From Silene conica (taxonomy: Eukaryota; Streptophyta; Magnoliopsida; Caryophyllales; Caryophyllaceae), in contig CM055318.2 in assembly GCA_029255685.2 (NCBI GenBank), positions 17,737,001-17,801,000 of the forward strand: a DNA stretch of 64,000 nt, given 5' to 3'. Below, piece after piece: positions 47,741 to 60,060 of the stretch; position 1 is the stretch's first letter, and each line of letters opens with the position of its first letter. The notes under the pieces are model-generated. The model ran no database searches. It saw only the letters and a list, made by a program, of their open reading frames with translations, and was not told the origin of the DNA. Made by a program: the position numbers and the translations under genes.

Positions 47741-50123
47741 TAAATTTGGAATGCTCTTTCAATGGTTTTAAGATGTGGAAATGTTTTGAATGAAAAAGAA
47801 ACCTCGAAAAAAAAGGTGTTGAAAAAGAATAAAAACATGTTGTTTTGATGGAGGCGTACCACTTCGATGTGCTTTGGAGGGTAGCCATTGAATTGGTTTT
47901 CCACTTGGTTGTGAATTCGACCGCCCAAAGACAGAGTGATTGTCACCCCGATAAGCTATTGTCTAGAGGTTAACCGGTTGCCTAGTAAGCGATTGGCGAA
48001 AGCAAAGGACATTAGCACGTGAGGGACAAACCCCATCTTAACTCATGAAATGAAAAAGAAATGAAAAATCGTATGAGGTCAAGTTTTGAATGAAATCCAC
48101 CATTTTGCATTGATTTGAGCATTTCACTACAAAAAACCAATTTTGCCATGCCGTCTTGTCGATCTTGGGACGACCCATGACCTTTACTATGTGAAGAATC
48201 TAGACTTGTTGTATCTTTTGCCTCTAACATCGCGGGGATTATCATTCCATTCCATCCGATCGCCCTTGACGAAAGTATTTGGATAGTGGTTATGAAAGTA
48301 GCCTAGTTTAGCATTATTTGGAGGTGTTTTGTTGTCATCCTTTTTGTCTTAGTGACTTGTAGAATTAATATTTGTGAGGGAGTTTACGATTTTGAATTTG
48401 TTCTCTTTTAGTTGATTTCCGTCGCTTAGATGAGGAAAGCGGCTTTTCTCTTTTGTGATACATCTTATGTGTTGACTTGTGCTTAATTGTTTGATGTGTC
48501 AAAAATTTTCTCGCAAGCCCCCACTTGCCTTGCAAAGGATGCATACCTCATTGCATTTCGGTGTGAGTTGAAGGGGCGGAGGAGGCCCGTTATTTGCCTT
48601 TCATCGGATTTTATTAGTATAGCTAGTCCTTTTATATTAAGTGTCTTAGTTTAATTTTTGAGCTTACTCGAGGACGAGTAAGGTTTAAGTGTGGGGATAT
48701 TTGATGAGTAGTATTTTGGTACCATTTTATCCCTCATTTATACCTTATTCCGACTCGATTTTGCGTGTTTAATTGATTAAATAGCTCATTTTACTATTTA
48801 ATTAGTAATTATTAGTTTTATTTTATTTATTGCGAATAATTGTTAGTTTTGTGTAATTTGGTTCTTTTTCGGTCGTTTTAGTCTTGTTAGGACCTCTTTC
48901 GTAAACGAAGACGGAAAATGAGAAATAAAGCCGGTTCAAGACGGATTAAAGAAAGACGAAAAAAGAAGAAAAAAAAAAAGCAAAATGGAGACTTGGGCCA
49001 GCGGTCATTCTCACGTTACATATTTTGTGTTTGTTGGGCCAAGTAGCCACGTGCCAGGTGTTAATTTTTTGGAACAAAATCACGTGAGGAAAAAACTAAG
49101 AGAAACAAGCACCCAGGCAGCTGAAGACATTTTGAGCGGCAGCAGCATTTCGGGGGCGAACAATTTCGAAATAGAAAATAGGGAGGCAGCTTTGTTATTT
49201 AGAAAACGAAAACAGTAGTGTAGTAGTTTAGTTTATTTATTTTTTTTCTTCCTTTAAATTCTTTTAATTAGTCACTTAATTAGTATATAAGTTTCAAGCT
49301 TTTGTAATCCGTCTTCTAGATCTATACACTTCCGAACATTTCCTCCATTATGGTATAAATTTCTTACCTATTTCATTACTTGTTCTTATTTTATCTTTTA
49401 TTGTTTTCATAGGGTTAAATGTTTAATTTTATTATTAAAGTTGTAATCTTTATTAGTTTAACTATGTTTATTTCATGTTTAAGGTTAGTGGGTAGTTTAG
49501 TTCATGTTAATTTAATCATGTTAGAGTAGTTTAATAGTTAGGGGATGGGATTAGTGTAGAAAAGTTTGAGTCTTGTATGTGGGTAATTGTTTAAATAATG
49601 TTTGGTTTGATTATTGTTCATTATTAGTCTTGTGATACTAATGACGATTAGTGTGCTTAATTATGCCGACGAGAAATCCGAGGTTTAATTGGTTTAGTTA
49701 TTTGACTATGATTGTTAAGTTGACGTCACGAAAGTGAGTTAATGTATTAATCGGGAATTTAATTAGTTGTTCGAGAGAATGCTAGTTTGAGACCCTAATA
49801 GATGATAATCACCTTACTTATTGCGTGAATTAGTGATTTGAAAGAATGCTAATTTATGTCATGTTTCACTATTGCTAGACCAATACTCGACTACATGAAA
49901 CCCCATACCCCTAACTCCCTTAATTTATTGTTTACTCTTATTTTTTTTAGCTTTAGACTTTAGTTATCTATTTCACAATCTTGTTGACCGACTAAACTAA
50001 AACTTAAACGAGATTTATAGCTAACCCCACCATCCTTTGGGTTCGACCCTAAATTATACTACTTAATTTGGGAGTTTATAAATTGTTTTTGGTGCCGGAA
50101 TTGACGACAAAACCCGGCCATCA
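47741..50123 (+). mobile_element. 3' end of a second Athila-type element (tail plus 3' LTR)
   Basis: Non-coding tail similar in style to 36-38 kb, with a polypurine tract near 48668-48701 (CTCGAGGACGAGTAAGGTTT, then AAGTGTGGGGATAT). The LTR at 48702-50123 starts TGATGAGTAG, ends CGGCCATCA and is 1422 bp. The 5' part is missing, so no duplication can be matched. To the right it abuts a Tat element within its protease-proximal region. Confidence 0.75.
48702..50123 (+). repeat. 3' LTR of the second Athila-type element
   Basis: TGATGAG...CCATCA termini, 1422 bp, and the LTR-end phrase GGTGCCGGAATTGACGACAA near 50090. It is a different subfamily from the 24-40 kb element and lacks the CCGG array. 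Confidence 0.8.
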
Positions 50124-53100
50124 AGCCCTCACCAGCTCCTCCTTGCAATAGAATTGTCAATGTCATCACTGGAGGATCAGAGCTGTGTGGGCTCACCTAC
50201 TCAGCAGCCAAAAGACGTGTAACTGCAGCTAAGGGAGACAAGCCAGAATCATCATGCAGAATAGCAAGGCAGGACCTCCCAGCAGTAACTTTTGATGAGA
50301 CAGATGCGGAAGCTGTACCAGAGCAGCACCATGATGCCCTGATTATCACATTAAACATCGGCAATTGTGAGGTCAGGAAGGTCATGGTGGACACAGGCAG
50401 CTCCGTCAACCTGCTAATGCTGGATGCACTAAAAAGAATGGGATTTGACGAGAAGGACCTGACAAAGAAAGCTATTCCTCTGGTCGGATTCAGTGGAGAA
50501 ACAGCGCATACCCTGGGGGAAATCACCATCCACACCTACGCCGGAGGGCTGAACAAACAGGTAAGGTACTTAGTTATTGATGGTCCATCTACTTACAATG
50601 TTATTCTCGGCAGGCCCTGGATCCACGAAATGCGAGCAATCCCGTCAACGTATCACCAGTGCCTGAAATTTCCTACACCATGGGGAGTTCAGGAGATACG
50701 GGGAGACCAGGAGGAAGCCAAGGATTGTTAAAAAGTAGCTCTCAAAAGGACCACCAGACCACCAGCTGCCAGAGCATAGCAACTACAGCAACTGCACATC
50801 CAGGAGGAGTACATCGAGCCCCAGCAGGCAGAAATCGATGAGGTCCACCTGGATGAGCAGCATCCAGAAAGAACCGTGTTCGTAGGCACAGAGTGCTCTG
50901 GAGATCTACGCCAGCAGCTCCTTCAGCTGCTCAGAAAGAATGTGGACTGTTTCGCTTGGTCCCACAAAGATATGATTGATATAGACCCAGAGATCATAAC
51001 ACACAAGCTCAGCATAGACCCAGGATTCAGACCAGTACAGCAGAGGCGCAGGAAGTTCGCAGCAGAAAGACACCAGATCATAAACCAGGAGGTGGATAAC
51101 CTTCTGGAGGCAGGAAAGATTAGGGAAGTCAGGTACCCAGAATGGCTATCTAATGTAGTGGTGGTACCAAAAAAGAATGGTAAATGGAGGGTCTGCGTGG
51201 ATTTCACAGACCTGAATAAGGCCTGCCCCAAGGAACCATTCCCCTTGCCACATATAGATGCTATGGTAGACGCCACTGCAGGCCACGAAATGTTAACCTT
51301 CCTAGATGCCTGGAGCGGGTACAACCAGATCAAAATGGACCCGACAGACCAGGAGAAGACAACATTCAGGTACGAAAGAGGCGTCTACTGCTACAACATA
51401 ATGCTCTTCGGTCTTAAGAATGCTGGTTCCACATACCAGCGGCTCGTCAATATGATGTTCAAAGACCAGATAGGACGCAATATGGAAGTCTACATAGACG
51501 ATATGGTGGTCAAATCCAAGCAATCGGCGGACCACACCCAGCACCTGGAAGAAACATTCAACACCCTCCGGAAGTACAAAATGAAGTTAAATCCAGCTAA
51601 GTGTACCTTTGGAGTTTCTAGTGGGAAATTCCTGGGGTATATGGTAACACAGAGGGGGATAGAAGCCAGCACAGAACAGATCAAAGCAGTTCTGCAGCTG
51701 GAATCACCCCAGAAGCCCAAAGATGTGCAGCGCCTGACAGGAAGAGTAGCAGCCTTGAGCAGGTTTATCTCCAGATCCTCAGACCGGTGCAGATTATTCT
51801 ATGACATTCTTAGAAAAAGCCAGAAGTTTGATTGGACATCAGAGCACGAAAAGGCATTTCAGGAACTAAAGCAGTACCTGAGCAGCCCACCCCTGCTATC
51901 CAAGCCAGAGCAGGGGGAGGTCCTGCTCCTGTACCTCTCAGTAACCGAAGCAGCGGTAAGTGCAGTTTTGGTCCGCCAGCACGAAGGAGCTCAGCACCCG
52001 GTGTATTACGTCAGCAAATCATTACTACCAGCAAAAGCAAGGTATACCTCACTTGAGAAACTAGTATTGGCATTGGTCACAGCATCCTACAAGCTGCGTC
52101 CGTACTTTGAGTCTCATACCATCTCAGTGGTTACCAATCACCCACTCAAGACGGTTATGAGAAAGCCAGAATTATCAGGGCGAATGGCTAAGTGGTATGT
52201 GCACCTCAGTGGATATGATCTCCAGTTTGAACCACGCACAGCCATAAAATCACAAGCCCTTGCAGACTTTGTCTCCGATTTCAGCCCGGCACTCCAGACC
52301 CAAGCAGAGCAGGAAATCCTGCACCTACACCAGGGTGCCAAACCAGGCACCTGGGAGTTACGAGTAGATGAAGCTTCAAACGCCAGAGGGTCCGGAGTTG
52401 GGTTGATCCTCCGATCACCAGAAGGAGATTTAATCACCCAAGCAGTCCGATGTGAGTTCAAGACCACAAATAATGTGGCTGAGTATGAAGCCCTAGTCCT
52501 AGGACTACAACTAGCCCTGGACATGGGAATTAGCCATGTCAATGTATACAGTGATTCACAACTAATTGTGAACCATGTCAATGGAGCATACGAAGCAAGA
52601 GACCCCACAATGGCAGCCTACCTGTGTGTAGCAAAAGAGTTAATCAGCAGATTTGTGGAATTCTGCATCCAGCAAGTATCCAGAGAACAGAACGCAGAAG
52701 CAGATGCACTGGCAACTCTGGGTTCAACCTTCAAACCAGCCGACGTAGCCAGTATTCCAATCACCCATGTCCTCAAACCAGCTATTCCTGGACCAGATTC
52801 GGACCAGGAGGAGCTACCTATCTGTAGCAACAACACAGACCAGGAGTCAGAGCAGGATTGGCGAAAGCCATACCTGGACTGGTTGCAACATAATGTCCAG
52901 CCCAGCAGTAAGAAAGAAGCGCGCAGTTTCAGGATGAAGGCTTCCAGATTCCTCCTGATTGATGGAATCATGTTCCGGAAATCATTAGCAGGGCCATATC
53001 TGCGATGCCTGGACCAGACCGAGGCGCAGACAGTCTTGCATGACCTCCACAGCGGAGACTGTGGAAATCATGCAGGGGGAAGAAGCCTGTCCAATAGAGC

Positions 53101-54094
53101 CCTCAGAATGGGATACTTCTGGCCCACAATGCGCAAGGATGCGAAGGAATATGCAAGGAAATGTGATGCCTGTCAAAGGCACGCATCTGTCAATCATCAA
53201 CCAGCAGAACCCCTGCACCCGATCATATCCCCATGGCCTTTTATGAAGTGGGGGATGGACATTGTGGGACCTCTCCCCAGAGCACCGGGAAACAAAATGT
53301 ACATGCTGGCCATGACAGACTACTTCTCTAAATGGATCGAAGCAGAGTCATTCACCCAGACCACCGAAGCACAGGTCATCTCTTTTATTAAGCGCAATAT
53401 ATTCACTAGATTTGGCATACCCTCAAAAATAATATGTGATAATGGTTCCCAATTCATTGGGAAGAAAACCGAGGCTTTCTGCGCTGGGTGGAACGTATCA
53501 CTCCAGAAGTCTACCCCCAGAAATCCCCAGTCCAACGGACAAGCTGAGTCCAGTAATAAAATCATTATTGAAAATATGAAAAAGAAACTACAAGAAATGG
53601 GAGGGAAATGGGCAGAGGAGCTCCCTCTGGTCCTGTGGGCTGACATAACTACTCCGAAAGTAGCAACAGGTCAGACCCCCTTCAGCCTTGTCTTCGGAGC
53701 AGAAGCAGTAATTCCTTCTGAAGTCAAAATCCCAACCCACAGGTACGGATGTATAACTGAGGGCCAGAACCAAGTGGAAATGGCCAGTAGCCTGGACACT
53801 GTCGATGAACTCAGAACCAATGCCTACGTCAGGATGGCTTCATACAAGCAAATGGTGGCTCGGAGCTACAACAAAAATGTCAGGATCAGAACCTTGCAAG
53901 TAGGAGATCTGGTCCTGAGAAAGGTGTTCCAGAACACCAAAAACAGACAAGCTGGAAAGTTCGCTTACAACTGGGAGGGCCAATACCAGATTGAGAGCAT
54001 AGTTGGTAATGGGGCCTACAGGCTAATGACAATGGAAGGGGAAATGATACCCAGATTATGGAATATACTTCACCTAAAAAAGTATATCATCTAG
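50124..54094 (+). pseudogene. Tat-lineage Ty3/gypsy protease-RT-RNase H-integrase, near-intact
   Basis: One frame runs from 50126 through protease (VMVDTGSSVNLLML near 50384), is stopped by TAA 50729-50731 and TAG 50777-50779, then stays open to 54094 (1072 codons from 50876, a GTG rather than a true start). RT shows CVDFTDLNKACPKE and YIDD at residues 206-209. A degenerate first RNase H is followed near residue 490 by a second RNase H (SDSQLIVNHVNG) characteristic of Tat. The integrase has an H2C2 finger (CDACQ near 763) and a DD35E triad D795, D855, E891. The C-terminus ends in the usual LWNILHLKKYII region. gag is absent because the left side is cut. The two stops make this copy defective unless read through. 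Confidence 0.9.
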
Positions 54095-54803
54095 AGGTGT
54101 CTCCACCAGATCAGAGCAGCTCCCTTAGACTCAGGTTCTACTCTGTATAAAGTTTACTCTGGTTCAGCTTAAAATTTTGTCTTACCTTTATATTTTCTAT
54201 AAACTTAAGTTTAGAATGATATCTTGCCTTTATATTTTTTAACCTAAGTTTAGTAATCTAGGTCTTGTAATTCCAGACCTTGGTGCGTTTTCAACTTTTA
54301 AGTCTTTTAAAGGGAAAAATTTCATCACTTATTTCCTGGACCAGAATTTACTTATCCTAGTGGACTGACCTAAAGGGGAAATCTGCACTGATCGCAGGAG
54401 AACCTAAGTCAAGCTTGGCACCCCAGTATAGGGATGGGTATATAAAACACCAGGCCAGCACACCAAAGCAGCGATGGCCAAAATACAAACTAAACATGCA
54501 TGTACAAAAGAAAAACGCCAGAAAGACGGCAGAAAACCAACAGATAAAAAGCAAACCCCATACAGTGGGGACCATACGATTAAAGGAAAGGCCACCCAAG
54601 GCAGCCTCAAAACAGAATTGTTTTTACTGGTTCACCCGGACCAACAGCAAAAATTACAACCATTAAGCCCACGTAGGGGCACCGAAGTTCACAAAACAAA
54701 GTATTAACGCCCATATCAGGGCCCAGCAGACAAATTTTTAATAAAACCTACTCATCTGGAGTAGGCCCAGCAGCAGCAACATCAGCATTGGTGGGGTTAG
54801 AGG
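54095..54803 (+). other. Tat element 3' non-coding spacer
   Basis: Region between pol and the antisense ORF. No recognised protein in either direction. Purine-rich patches occur, but no polypurine tract plus LTR is identifiable. Confidence 0.5.
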
Positions 54804-55394
54804 TCAGTAGGTCACCTCCCCTTCAACATCCTGGGACCCCACCTCGCCTTCTTCCTCTTCATCGTCAGAGATCAGGTCCATGTTTAACCCCTCGGGAAAA
54901 TCAGAAGCGAAGGCCTTCTCCAAAGCAGCTAAGTCCCAGGTGGTGTGGTTACCCTCCTGGAACTCCCGGACACACTTTACCCGGGTCTCAGCAGCAGTAT
55001 AAGCAACAACTTCAATTAACGCCCTCTGCAGACCAGCCTTCTTTTGCTCTAGGGCCTCCACCTTCAGCACCATATCCGCTTCTGAAGTCAAGGCCCTCTC
55101 CAGCTTAGAGTGAGCCGTGGCTAGCTGGTTCTAAGAAGCCTCCTCCTGGGCTTTGAGCATCTCCTGACCAATAGCCACATCCTGGCAAGAACGCTCAACA
55201 GCCTGCCGCAAACTTTCCCTCAAGGTCTCCTCCAAGCTCAGCTTCTCCGATAACTCCCGCTCTTTCTTCGCCAGGGCCTCCTGCATTCTCTCCACCTCCT
55301 GTCTCCTCCTCGGAGCCTCAGATTGGGCCGTCTTCGTACAGTGAAGTTCAACCAACAAGGCTTCACTCTGTCGCTTGGCACAAAGTGACAGCTC
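54804..55394 (-). pseudogene. Antisense extra ORF of the Tat element, coiled-coil C-terminus
   Basis: The minus-strand frame runs in from the right border at 55394, through 55358-55134, hits one in-frame TAG at 55131-55133, then continues to 54804. The protein is strongly charged with long heptad-like stretches (EALAKKERELSEKLSLEETL) and ends in an acidic tail (SDDEEEEGEVGS). This matches the coiled-coil C-terminal half of the plant gypsy-type transposon-associated proteins that Tat-lineage elements often carry between pol and the 3' LTR, here opposite to pol. Its N-terminal half is removed by the Copia-type insertion at 55395. Function unknown. Confidence 0.65.
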
Positions 55395-56709
55395 TGTTGG
55401 AAACTAGGTTCCATATTTTATACTCAAAACTAATGTGAGTTTTGTTTCTTTAAGTTTAGTCATAAAAACTTAAATAGATCTTATGCATGCAAGATGATAT
55501 CATAAGATGAGATAGTCCTTACATTGGTTTTAGAAGGTTTATACTCAATAATCACCTATTACTTGAGTCTTCAAGCCACCGAAATTACCCTTGAACGATC
55601 TAACAAAAATCGTCTCCTAAAGGTGCGTATCAAGGACCCGATCTCAAACTATTACTAATTTTGTTACTAGAAAATTAGTATTAGCAAACTAGAAATAATA
55701 ATAATATTACTCTTAATATTATTAATATGGAAATGATAATTTTCTTAGTAAAAACTATCTTACTTAAGAAAATAGGAGAATGGATGTTGTAGTGTAAAAT
55801 AAGAAAGCATGCACTTACACAAAAGACTAGTTTTCATGTTGTCAATTGTGAAGTATATAAATAGCAAAATGAGCTTGCTTTGCTCATGTGATGGCCGGCC
55901 CTCTTGTGGCCTAGTGAGCCAATGCATGCTCTTTTCTTTTATGCAAAATGCATACAATATGCCTTACACCTATGTCTTACACAAAGACTAGGTTGTAAGC
56001 TTTTATCATAACATGCTTTTCTAATTAAAATATGATAATCAACATTACCACACTAACACACAATCACACGGTTCAACTAATGATAAAATGGACTCCATTT
56101 TATTTTTGTCAATTGTGTTAATTTGTAACATGTCACACATGTCTTATAACACATGACCCAATTTGTTAATTATGCAATTTTAACTATTAAAATTCATAAT
56201 TCACAAATTTATTACATTTAAATAATTGCACTAATTAATAATTTCGAAATTATTATTGCACAAAAATGTAATGTCATAATTTAATTACAACTCTTTGTAG
56301 TTTTATGATCAACCGTGTTCATTCTCAATTTAATCGTTTCCTAAACGAATAAATAAAACCGAGTAATAAAACAATTTTATTACCTTGACTTTTATTATTA
56401 TTATTATAATCCCATTATAAAAATATTCGTCATATAAAATTATTTCCAAAATTTCCAGTTATTAATTAATTTGTATCCAATACAATATTAATTAATTATT
56501 CCATTGAGACAGAATTCCCTAAAGATATGACCTTAAGGGATCAACTGATCACCACCATCATATGACGATAATGTCAAACTCTAGACAGCCAATCATTATC
56601 GATAAATGTTGATCAGTCGACTTTAAAAGAGTAACACTCCCAGTTGTGTTTCATTCAAATGAGTTTTAATTACGTCAACACACTATTGTCGAGGACACTT
56701 CCTCCAACA
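55395..56709 (-). repeat. 3' LTR of the gag-only Copia-type element
   Basis: 1315 bp, TGTTGGAAACTAGG to CTTCCTCCAACA on the plus strand. Complete. Confidence 0.93.
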
Positions 56710-56736
56710 ATCTCCCACTTGTCCGAGACAAGTGTG
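56710..56736 (-). promoter_or_regulatory. Polypurine tract of the gag-only element
   Basis: ATCTCCCACTTGTCCGAGAC on the plus strand reads ...CAAGTGGGAGAT on the minus strand, directly before the 3' LTR. Confidence 0.85.
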
Positions 56737-58596
56737 TGTTACCAATTCTCTTGCCCTATTACTATCTCCCACTCAATGCATGGCGTCCTCTCAGGTCGTG
56801 CCGGCAATTGATTAAAATCTAGAGTGGTTTATCTCGATCTGGAGTTTATAACTACTGACCGGAATTATCTACCATAGATACCTTCCGAGCGTGGCCACGC
56901 ATTTCTAGTTATTATTCTCCTCGAGTGGCCTAGAGATATTTCTCAACCCTGACAAGGGGTGGACAATTCCTAATCGACTTATTCCTTCCGGCTGGCCATA
57001 GTCCATCATAACCCAAAATATGTCCTTATAAACCCCAGTTACGAAGGTGTTAGGACATAAATCAAAGTTATTCTGAAAACTATGCCACCTCAGAGAACAG
57101 TCATTAGTCCAAGAACTGACTCATGTGAAACACGATAGATGCTCCCGCCACGACCAGGCAGTCTTTCAATAAGAGTACGCCAGAGCTCTATCAGCGGTCA
57201 TTTGCCCGGCAAATGTATCTTAACATGTCTATGCCTAGGTGATCGATTAGTCATCTCGTATGACTCTATGGCAATTGAACTCGCCATCAATCGCATCACA
57301 CATCCGGTTGCATTGAGATGTCACCTCACTTAAGCAACTAGGGGCGAGGTCATGATAATTCAATTCACTTTAATGGGGTTCAATATGGTCTTACCATCCC
57401 ATTTGAATTTTACTTGACCTTTCGTGAGTTATAAATAACTCAAACAATTAGTGGATTACACCATCCAAGTGGTCAACCTTTGAACACCATTTAATTTACA
57501 ATCAGCTTTAGGGTCTCTCGTTTACATCCCTTAAACTTGTAATTATCTCCATTTTGAGTAAACTAGGTTTACCACGGTTTGTGCGATCGTTCACTTTGCG
57601 GATCATATCCATACATTGATCTTTCCTCTGAAAGAGACAAGTCATTCTCATGACTAGCGAATAAGATTATGCGCATTGTGTAACTCCCAGCCACAGCAAT
57701 GCCTTTACATAATTTGTGAACGTACACATTTTGTAGAATCTTGTGATGACCATGTAGTTAAAATACAAGTCATTGAGATGCATAGTCAATGAGTGTAAGC
57801 CAAAGATTATCACAAATCTTTGCTTGGTTTCTTGGAACTTGAGTCGTTGCAAACCTTTTTCATACGACTAAGTTATCTTCCAAAATCTTGAATTTGTCTT
57901 TCATCTTCATTGGAGAATACTTTGACAATTGATCAAGGTTTAATCATTGGTTTAACACTTGCTCAACAGGTTGTCCTGTAAGCGGTGCGCATCCACTTTA
58001 CACGATTATTCTAATGGCGGAAACATTAGTGATTTAAACGTGCAAACAATAGTACTTAAGGTTCGATAAATTTCCATGATCCCATCATGGTTATACTATC
58101 TTCATCTCTATGAACAACCTTAAAACTTTATAAACAAGACGTCTTTTATAATCTTAACCAAACATCCCATGTTTAATTAAATTTAATTCATATCAATATG
58201 TTATCTAGAACCAAAAACTTGTGTACCTCTCATGAGTATCAATGCTTCATTCCAAACGAGCAATGAGTTGTTTTAGATAACGTTTACTCCCACTAAACTC
58301 TTGTTCTTGCCTGATTCTGAAGATCCTGAAGTCATACCCATGACTCAACAGCTTCAAATCCTCGAGCGAGAACTCCCACTGAACTTTACATTTAACCGTA
58401 AATCATAAAGCTCCCACTCAATTCAATGTTCCTTAACATTTAATGAATTGAAATGGTTGGGACTTAACCATATGTGCTAATAGTCACATCCTTTTCAAAC
58501 ACCCTTTTGAAAAATGGTTATTGAGTTTACTGAATTCATTCTCAATGAATTGCCTTACTACTTTCAACAAAGTTACCCTTTACTTTGTAGATTGTT

Positions 58597-58731
58597 GGCA
58601 TCCACTTGTCAACCCATGCTTCTCTCAATAAATCTCATTTATTAGCATGTATATCTTATAAATGCAGACATCCATATGTCAGCTTATGCTTCTCTCAACA
58701 AATCTCATTCATCAGCATGTATATCTTATAA
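58597..58731. repeat. Two 65-bp direct repeats, 70-bp period
   Basis: ATGCTTCTCTCAAYAAATCT and AGCATGTATATCTTATAA occur in both copies (58597-58661 and 58667-58731), about 85% alike. Confidence 0.85.
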
Positions 58732-59032
58732 TTTTCATGGTTCTTAGAATTTGCATTGGCACATTTAGATCACCATCTAAATCCAAGAACCCTTTCTTGA
58801 GCCTTTGCAAAATCTTTTGAATAATTTTTCTTCGAGTGTCCTCCCGTAGTTTCTATAAGAGTCTTTTCTTATGGTATACAATTTCTGTGTGTAGGAACTT
58901 TCAGTTCCCCACATTTATCTTATCTTGTACTGTACGAGGACTATATCATGGATCTTATCCATATATAGAATTTTTCCTTACAAACTTCAAGAATTTATCT
59001 TTGAAGTATCCTCCAGGGCCGGGGCCGTTGGT

Positions 59033-59286
59033 ATATAAGGCGTAGATTTTTACCAAACCGTAGATCTTATCTACAACCTTTGGGCTTATCCACAACTTTT
59101 GGGATGATAAGGCGTAGAATCTTATCCACAGCCTAATCTACCTTTTACAACCATAAGGTGTAGATTGCTCTTGGGATATAAGGCGTAGATTTTTACCAAA
59201 CCGTAGATCTTATCTACAACCTTTGGGCTTATCCACAACTTTTGGGATGATAAGCCGTAGAATCTTATCTACAGCCTAATCTACCT
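59033..59286. repeat. Two 110-bp direct repeats, 143-bp period
   Basis: ATATAAGGCGTAGATTTTTA begins copies at 59033 and 59176. They share sequence through CAGCCTAATCTACC with about two differences. Confidence 0.9.
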
Positions 59287-60060
59287 TAAATCGTAGATCC
59301 CAGATTTTCTTAAATCGTAGATCCCATCCACAACTTAATCTTCCTTCTTATCTTTCACATAACCAAAACACAATAAATCCTACTATTCACTAATAGATCA
59401 TATCCATTGTGTTAATCAAAATCACTTGCTATTTGTGGCATTTTAAATTTCTCCCACTCTATCTTTGTAATAATAATCCCATTTTATTACCAAAGATAGC
59501 TACTAAGGCCACAAGCAATGACTTTGATGTTGGTCTGTGTACCCTTATGTTTTAATACAGAAATTATTCGTTTTAAAGCTTAGATAGTTTTGGATGGTTG
59601 ATAACCTTTCCTCATAATTGAGTTCTAAACTCAATAATTTCGTAATAAGTATCCCATACTTATTTGATTTCAATGATCATACTTAGATGTATGACAATCA
59701 GTACTATTTTATGTTTGTGATTTGCAAGTGTTAAACTAAATAAGAACATGATTGTAAAACCATGACTTGGGTTGAAAACCAAGTCACTACATTATCCAAA
59801 TACAACTAATTGTTTCAAGGATCATCCCTTCCTCGTCCAACAAGGAAATAAAACACGGATTTCAAATGTTCTTACAATACTTCAAATCAAAGCAAAATAA
59901 GTGGGAAAACAAAGCTCCTTGATCATCCCGAGTGGAGCTACTCTTAGTTCCATTGATCCATCAAGCCTGTTTCTCCTTTCCCTTATCTTTGCTTTCATGC
60001 CCTAATTCAAGTAAGAAGAGCATTCGTATCACAACTTGTATCATAATACATTAGTTGAGA

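Larger units (their letters stand above)
56737..60060 (-). other. Long non-coding region downstream of gag
   Basis: About 3.3 kb with no pol domain on either strand. It contains two imperfect tandem duplications (listed separately) and several further CTCCCACT motifs, the polypurine core in reverse, for example near 56766, 58288, 58373, 58412 and 59453. Confidence 0.7.
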
